Shown one piece after another: positions 59,772-64,000 of a stretch of 64,000 nt of DNA. The translations under genes and the position numbers were made by a program. The stretch's first letter is position 1. Each line of letters starts with the position of its first letter. The notes under the pieces were generated by a model. That model saw only the letters and a list, made by a program, of their open reading frames with translations, ran no database searches and was not told where the DNA came from. The DNA comes from Mesostigma viride (Eukaryota; Streptophyta; Mesostigmatophyceae; Mesostigmatales; Mesostigmataceae): positions 1 through 64,000 of the forward strand of contig RPFO01001343.1 of NCBI GenBank assembly GCA_009746045.1, read 5' to 3'.

Positions 59772-59796
59772 GGGGGCTTCGCCCCCGGGCCCCCGG
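59772..59796. repeat. GC-clamp hairpin, paired with 63016-63030
   Basis: GGGGGCTTCGCCCCC followed by GGGCCCCC. The same design at 63016-63030 is GGGGGCTCCGCCCCC followed by GAACCCCC, and both are followed by TGTGCCT. A looser version lies at 62283-62305. Confidence 0.7.
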
Positions 59797-60447
59797 TAGT
59801 AACCAATATTGTGCCTGTCCGGCGTTTGTGGCCGGTCTCCGGCCGGACACGTCACCTACTCTACTACAACCGTCTACGGAACGTGTGCACATTTAGGGCC
59901 CACTGAACGCGAGCAAATATTCCAGTCCGGGCGACCAACTGGAGTGAAAATCTGTGAAAATCGTACGCTAGTTCCCGGCCAATCGGAGATTCTGGAGACA
60001 TTTGCCCTTCCCATTGCGCTACGGAGATGTGCGACTGAGGCCGTAAGCATTTGTAACCGTTGGGGTAACACAGCGAACACGTCTTGCACTTTGTTCACTG
60101 TGCGATGTTCAGACGGAGGTACGTGTAAATTACGTATGCGTATATCATTGCTTGTGCGTTAGGTTTAGTTGTGACATTTATTGAGCGTTACGGAAGCATT
60201 TATATTTCATTGGTAAGGCAGGGAGGACCATGAGCGCGACATTAATCTATTCATCCATTAATTTATCACAACCGGTTATACCGTAGGACAATTTACAGTA
60301 AAGTTGGTCGCCCGGAGTGGAAGCAATATATGCATTCATTGAGAATATTAGAGGCGGGTGAGAATGGCATGCAACATAGGGAAATTAAACCCCGAAAAGA
60401 AGAACCTGAAATATATGTATCAAGGAGACAACCATGTATACCTGGCA

Positions 60448-60925
60448 TTATATACTGCTTTACCAAAGATGCCCTCTACCTACATGCAGTTTCACCCATG
60501 GAGTATGCCCCTTAGATCAACCCCTGTCACGCAGTGCGTTACCAATGATGATAGGTATTGGGCATACGTACATGCAGCTTCACCCATGCCGTACGCCCCT
60601 CAGGTCAACCCCTGGCACGCACCGTGCCTTACCAATGACCGGACAGGTAAGGAGTACCTAGTGCAGTTTCGCCCATGCAGTATGCCCCTGAGATCAACCC
60701 CTGTCACCTTTCTTTCCAGCACAACCCTTTGGTAAGAAACCAAAGCTTGCCACAAGGCCAAATTCAATATACGCATACGCATAATGCAACCTACGCATAC
60801 GCAAGATATGTATACACATAACATACAGCCTTACCAATGATACTCCCTACCTGCATGCGTTTCACCCGTGCAGTATGCCCCTCAGATCAACCCATGTCAC
60901 TTTCTTTCCAACACATCCGTTTGCT
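60448..60925. repeat. Four diverged tandem units of roughly 95-110 bp
   Basis: Units contain CATGCAGTTTCACCCATG, GTATGCCCCT and AGATCAACCCCTGTCAC; copies near 60480, 60570, 60660 and 60850. A 17-bp tandem (GCCTCCAAGCACAGTGA) follows at 60945-60980. Confidence 0.7.
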
Positions 60926-60999
60926 AAAAATACACAAGCTGGTGAGCCTCCAAGCACAGTGAAGCCTCCAAGCACAGTGAAGCCGGTGCTAAGAAACGT

Positions 61000-63900
61000 T
61001 TAATTGCCTCAATATTTACATACAACTGAGCAGCCTGCAGCAAACACCTTCCAACAAACCACTCAAAAACCACTCGATAAAACCCCGACAGCCGACATGT
61101 TTCGCTTCTTAGCAACGTTATCAACGTGAGGTTATGCCTTCTTTCCCGTCAGATAGCGCCAGATCCCTTGCCATGCCGCCCTGCAGCGCCGCCGGAGTTT
61201 TAATGATGTTATCTACGTTGCATGCCTGTGAGGTGTCAAGGCGCGAGCCACCACAAAAGATGATCCCACCACAAAGTAGATCCCACCACGAAAGGTATCG
61301 TCCCTCGCCCGGGGGCATAAGAAAGGGTCCGAATTCTCCCGATTTCTGGCCTGCGCTAGATGTCTCCTTGATAAAAATTTTCCCCCTTCCATGCAGGACG
61401 CGCATCCCGCGAGACTGGTGGCGCAAACCGATAGTTATGGAAATCTTGACGTAAAGCAGCACACTTTCGACTCAAAGGCCAGTATAAACGCTTCCTTGCC
61501 GTTGATTGAATCCCACAACACCTGACTTTTCAAAATGCACAAACAACATCATTCAACGACCTTCTTTCACGAGTTCGCATGATTTCTCTGCATTCCGCAT
61601 GCTATCGTTGTCTTCGTCCCTTCGTGCCTTCGTTGCATCCGTTAAAATCTGTTGAAATCATTGAAAGCAACGCTACCGAGCTGTCCTTTGGCACGCAGCG
61701 ACTGCGGTCGCCACGACACGCAAAAACCAGGCAGCAACCGGGCAACATGCAAGCCCAAAGGCGGGCGAGTCTGGCGCGGCGCCGGCCATTGGGCCCCGGA
61801 ATAAGAAATACCCAGTCGACATGCAAAGTGACGAACCAACACGCAGCGACTGGGCAACAATTCTGTGGTCAAACTGACGCTAGTTCCCGGCCAATAACCG
61901 GGCAACAACCCCACCACGTTTGTCGCACACATACCGCTTGAATCGGTCGCAATGCCGAAATTCTGTGGTCAATAGGCCACGCTACTCGAATACGGAAGAG
62001 TTTGCGCAACACTTTTGGCAAGAGTTTGGGCAAACAACTTTAGGCACGCCAGCCAAAACGCTGTCTGACAAAAGTTTGGCCGCAATGGTGGCACAAATGG
62101 GCCAAACTTTGCCGCGCAACCAGTGGACGCAACCAAGCCAACGGCACGCATGTAAGGGAACCCCTACGGTCGACCCCCCAATCGCGGTCGCCGCGGAACG
62201 CTACTCGCACGCGGCAACAGTTTGCTTTTAGGGTTTGCGCAAACAAATCGCTGTCTAAAATTGTAATATAAAGGGCAACAAGTTGGGGGCCCCTGCGGGG
62301 CCCGGACTTTTTGGCGCCTGAGCGGGCGATTGGCGCGTACACCCGCGGGGTGCGTCCTCGGGAACGCCGGCGCCACGCGGGGTGCGCAGTGCGAAGGGGC
62401 AGTGGCCGAGGGCGCCGAGGCGGGGGGGCCAGCGGGAGCCCGAAATTTCGGTTACGTACGGCCGTTTTTTGGGCTGAGCCCCCTGCTTTTCAGAGTTTCG
62501 AGCCGTTTTTTGCAACGCTCCCCGTCTGAACACGTTCAGTTCAGTCATCTCGTTAAAATTGGCACAGAAATTGCGTAAGAAGTAGGCCGAACCGAAAATT
62601 TAACCGAAAAACCGTTCAGAATAGGGTTCGAACTTAAATTTCTGCACATTTCCCGTTCATTCTGAACACTAGAGAATTCCCGTTCAGTCTGAACCCTTAG
62701 TAAATCAAGTAGGATGTTTGGATAGAGATCCTTCCCGTAGTAACAAGTTAATCAGCCGTATATGCCCCCGGCATTTCTCGCGCATTTTGCTGAATTCAGA
62801 TTCCGTTCAGAACTGCTGACACTCGATCTTAGGAGGGTGTGACGGCGTTCAGGCGAGCGGTTACGGGCCGTAACTCGCGGCTCCGCAGGATTTCAGGAAT
62901 AGTAGGCGTTCGTGGGGGTGCGATCAGGCCGTACGGTACGGCGCCCGCGGCGGTGTCAGGATGTTCGGGTTTCTCCCTTGCGCAACACGATCGTAATATA
63001 GTAGTTGACAAGATCGGGGGCTCCGCCCCCGAACCCCCGCTACTTGGCAGATTCTGTGCCTCAACGGCTTTTTGTGCCTCAACGGCGAGTACCAGCACAG
63101 CCGTACACTCCCGCTTACACAGCCCGCCCACTAGCAAGACAGCCGAACCTGTACGGCCGGCCACAGCCTGTGATTCCATGGATTACGCCACGATTCCATG
63201 CAAACTCATGGTGCCGGACGGTTTGCTGGCCTATTTTGGGAAGCCGGTGGCTGAACCGAACCGCAACTAAACCTGGTCTGTCAGTAGGTCAGGTCCGTCC
63301 GTCAGCTTTCTCGCTTTTTGCCAGCAACCGCCAAATACCCCTTGAATCGGTCCTCTCCTCGCCGTTTTCCTTGCCAATTTCCCTCGTCCGTTCCAAACAC
63401 CTAGGCCAATTTCAAGCTCAACTCGGAACGCAAGGCTTCGGCGCTTAGCTACTCGGAAAAATTCACGGTTACGAGGAGGTTACGGCCGTTTCTACTCGAA
63501 ACGCTTTTACTGATTGACGGTTGGCAGGTATTTGTTTGGTTCCCTGGCTAGAAGAGTTTGGGCGGCACACGTTACGCGGTGACAGGCCGCTAGAAAGCCT
63601 ACGGATGGGATCTGCGCAAAGGTTTTGCGGAAACAAATTTGGCGTTCGGATTTTTGCGCTACTCGGGTACGGACAACGTTTGCCGGAAGAGTTTGCGGAA
63701 CAAATGGGCCGACCTAAAAGTAGTATAAAGGGCAACAACGATTACCACTACAGCCACTGCTTAACAAAACGATTACTGAAGTGCCGAAAGTCGAAACACA
63801 TAGTCAATGCAATGCAGTACAGTACTGTATGGCTGGCGAGTGACTGGAACTGAGGCGCCAGCCGCCAGGCCGCCAGCCAGCTGAAGCCAGAAAATGCACA

Positions 63901-64000
63901 CAAGCTGCAGTCTGCACAGTGCACTCTGGTCTCTGGCAGCGGGCCACTTGCCACTTGGCACTTGGCCGGGCTCTACGTACATGCACTATGCAGTCAGTAA
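61000..64000. other. Right flank: repeat remnants, no supported gene
   Basis: Short dispersed repeats: GCTAGTTCCCGGCCAAT near 59967 and 61879; AATTCTGTGGTCAA near 61858 and 61958; TATAAAGGGCAACAA near 62268 and 63724; AAGAGTTTG several times. Inverted GTTCAG/CTGAAC words are dense at 62520-62820. Frames up to 147 codons exist but have no motif or splice context. Confidence 0.5.

Noticed and set aside
61579-63853. Several ORFs of 100-150 codons in the right flank
   Set aside because: Composition is like the surrounding non-coding repeats; overlapping frames of similar length occur on both strands.

Overview
This is eukaryotic nuclear DNA. It has spliced genes with GT-AG introns and T-rich 'CAG' acceptors, long tri- and tetranucleotide microsatellites, and several classes of nested retrotransposon. 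Base composition is mixed and the gypsy element carries a chromodomain. A large, repeat-rich green-lineage (algal) genome is my best guess, but no gene in the window settles the organism. There is no prokaryotic operon, CRISPR array, rRNA gene or convincing intact tRNA gene.

Layout. (1) 1-7655: one large plus-strand gene, 5' end outside the window, about 12 exons and roughly 2,070 codons, function unknown. Most of its introns carry a short GGGTCTA...TAGACCC hairpin. (2) 8178-21069: a degenerate Ty3/gypsy element (gypsy-1). Its 5' LTR is interrupted by a 1,865-bp TTAA-flanked DNA transposon, and its protease gene by a complete 6.6-kb copia-like element with CCCAT target duplications. Its 3' half is missing. 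(3) 21295-23620: a cluster of GCGTCAG/CTGACGC palindromes, shuffled pieces of a non-LTR element with an endonuclease-like C terminus, a 501-bp MITE, and GTAATTTAC-type satellite. (4) 23621-42680 and 48357-59339: two arms of a long inverted duplication around a 5.7-kb core. Both arms hold the same broken gene, minisatellites and microsatellites. The left arm alone carries a full-length young gypsy element (gypsy-2, 27290-36758, LTRs with no difference seen by eye, CCAGC duplications), and the right arm preserves its empty site. The right arm alone carries a 702-bp LINE fragment with a 14-bp target duplication. (5) 42681-48356: the core, a mosaic of RT-derived pieces, an L1-ORF1-like gene, a 268-bp SINE-like insertion and two satellites. 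(6) 59340-64000: a flank with no recognisable gene, holding foldback hairpins and short repeats.

Most of the window is therefore layered mobile DNA whose relative order can be read: arm duplication first, then arm-specific insertions. Gypsy-2 supplies gag, protease, RT, RNase H, integrase with chromodomain, and an extra downstream ORF. The copia-like element appears to run gag-integrase-protease-RT-RNase H, which is not the canonical order, and has AGTTAGT...ACTAACT ends instead of TG...CA. Many frames break at homopolymer runs, so some breaks may be assembly errors rather than decay.
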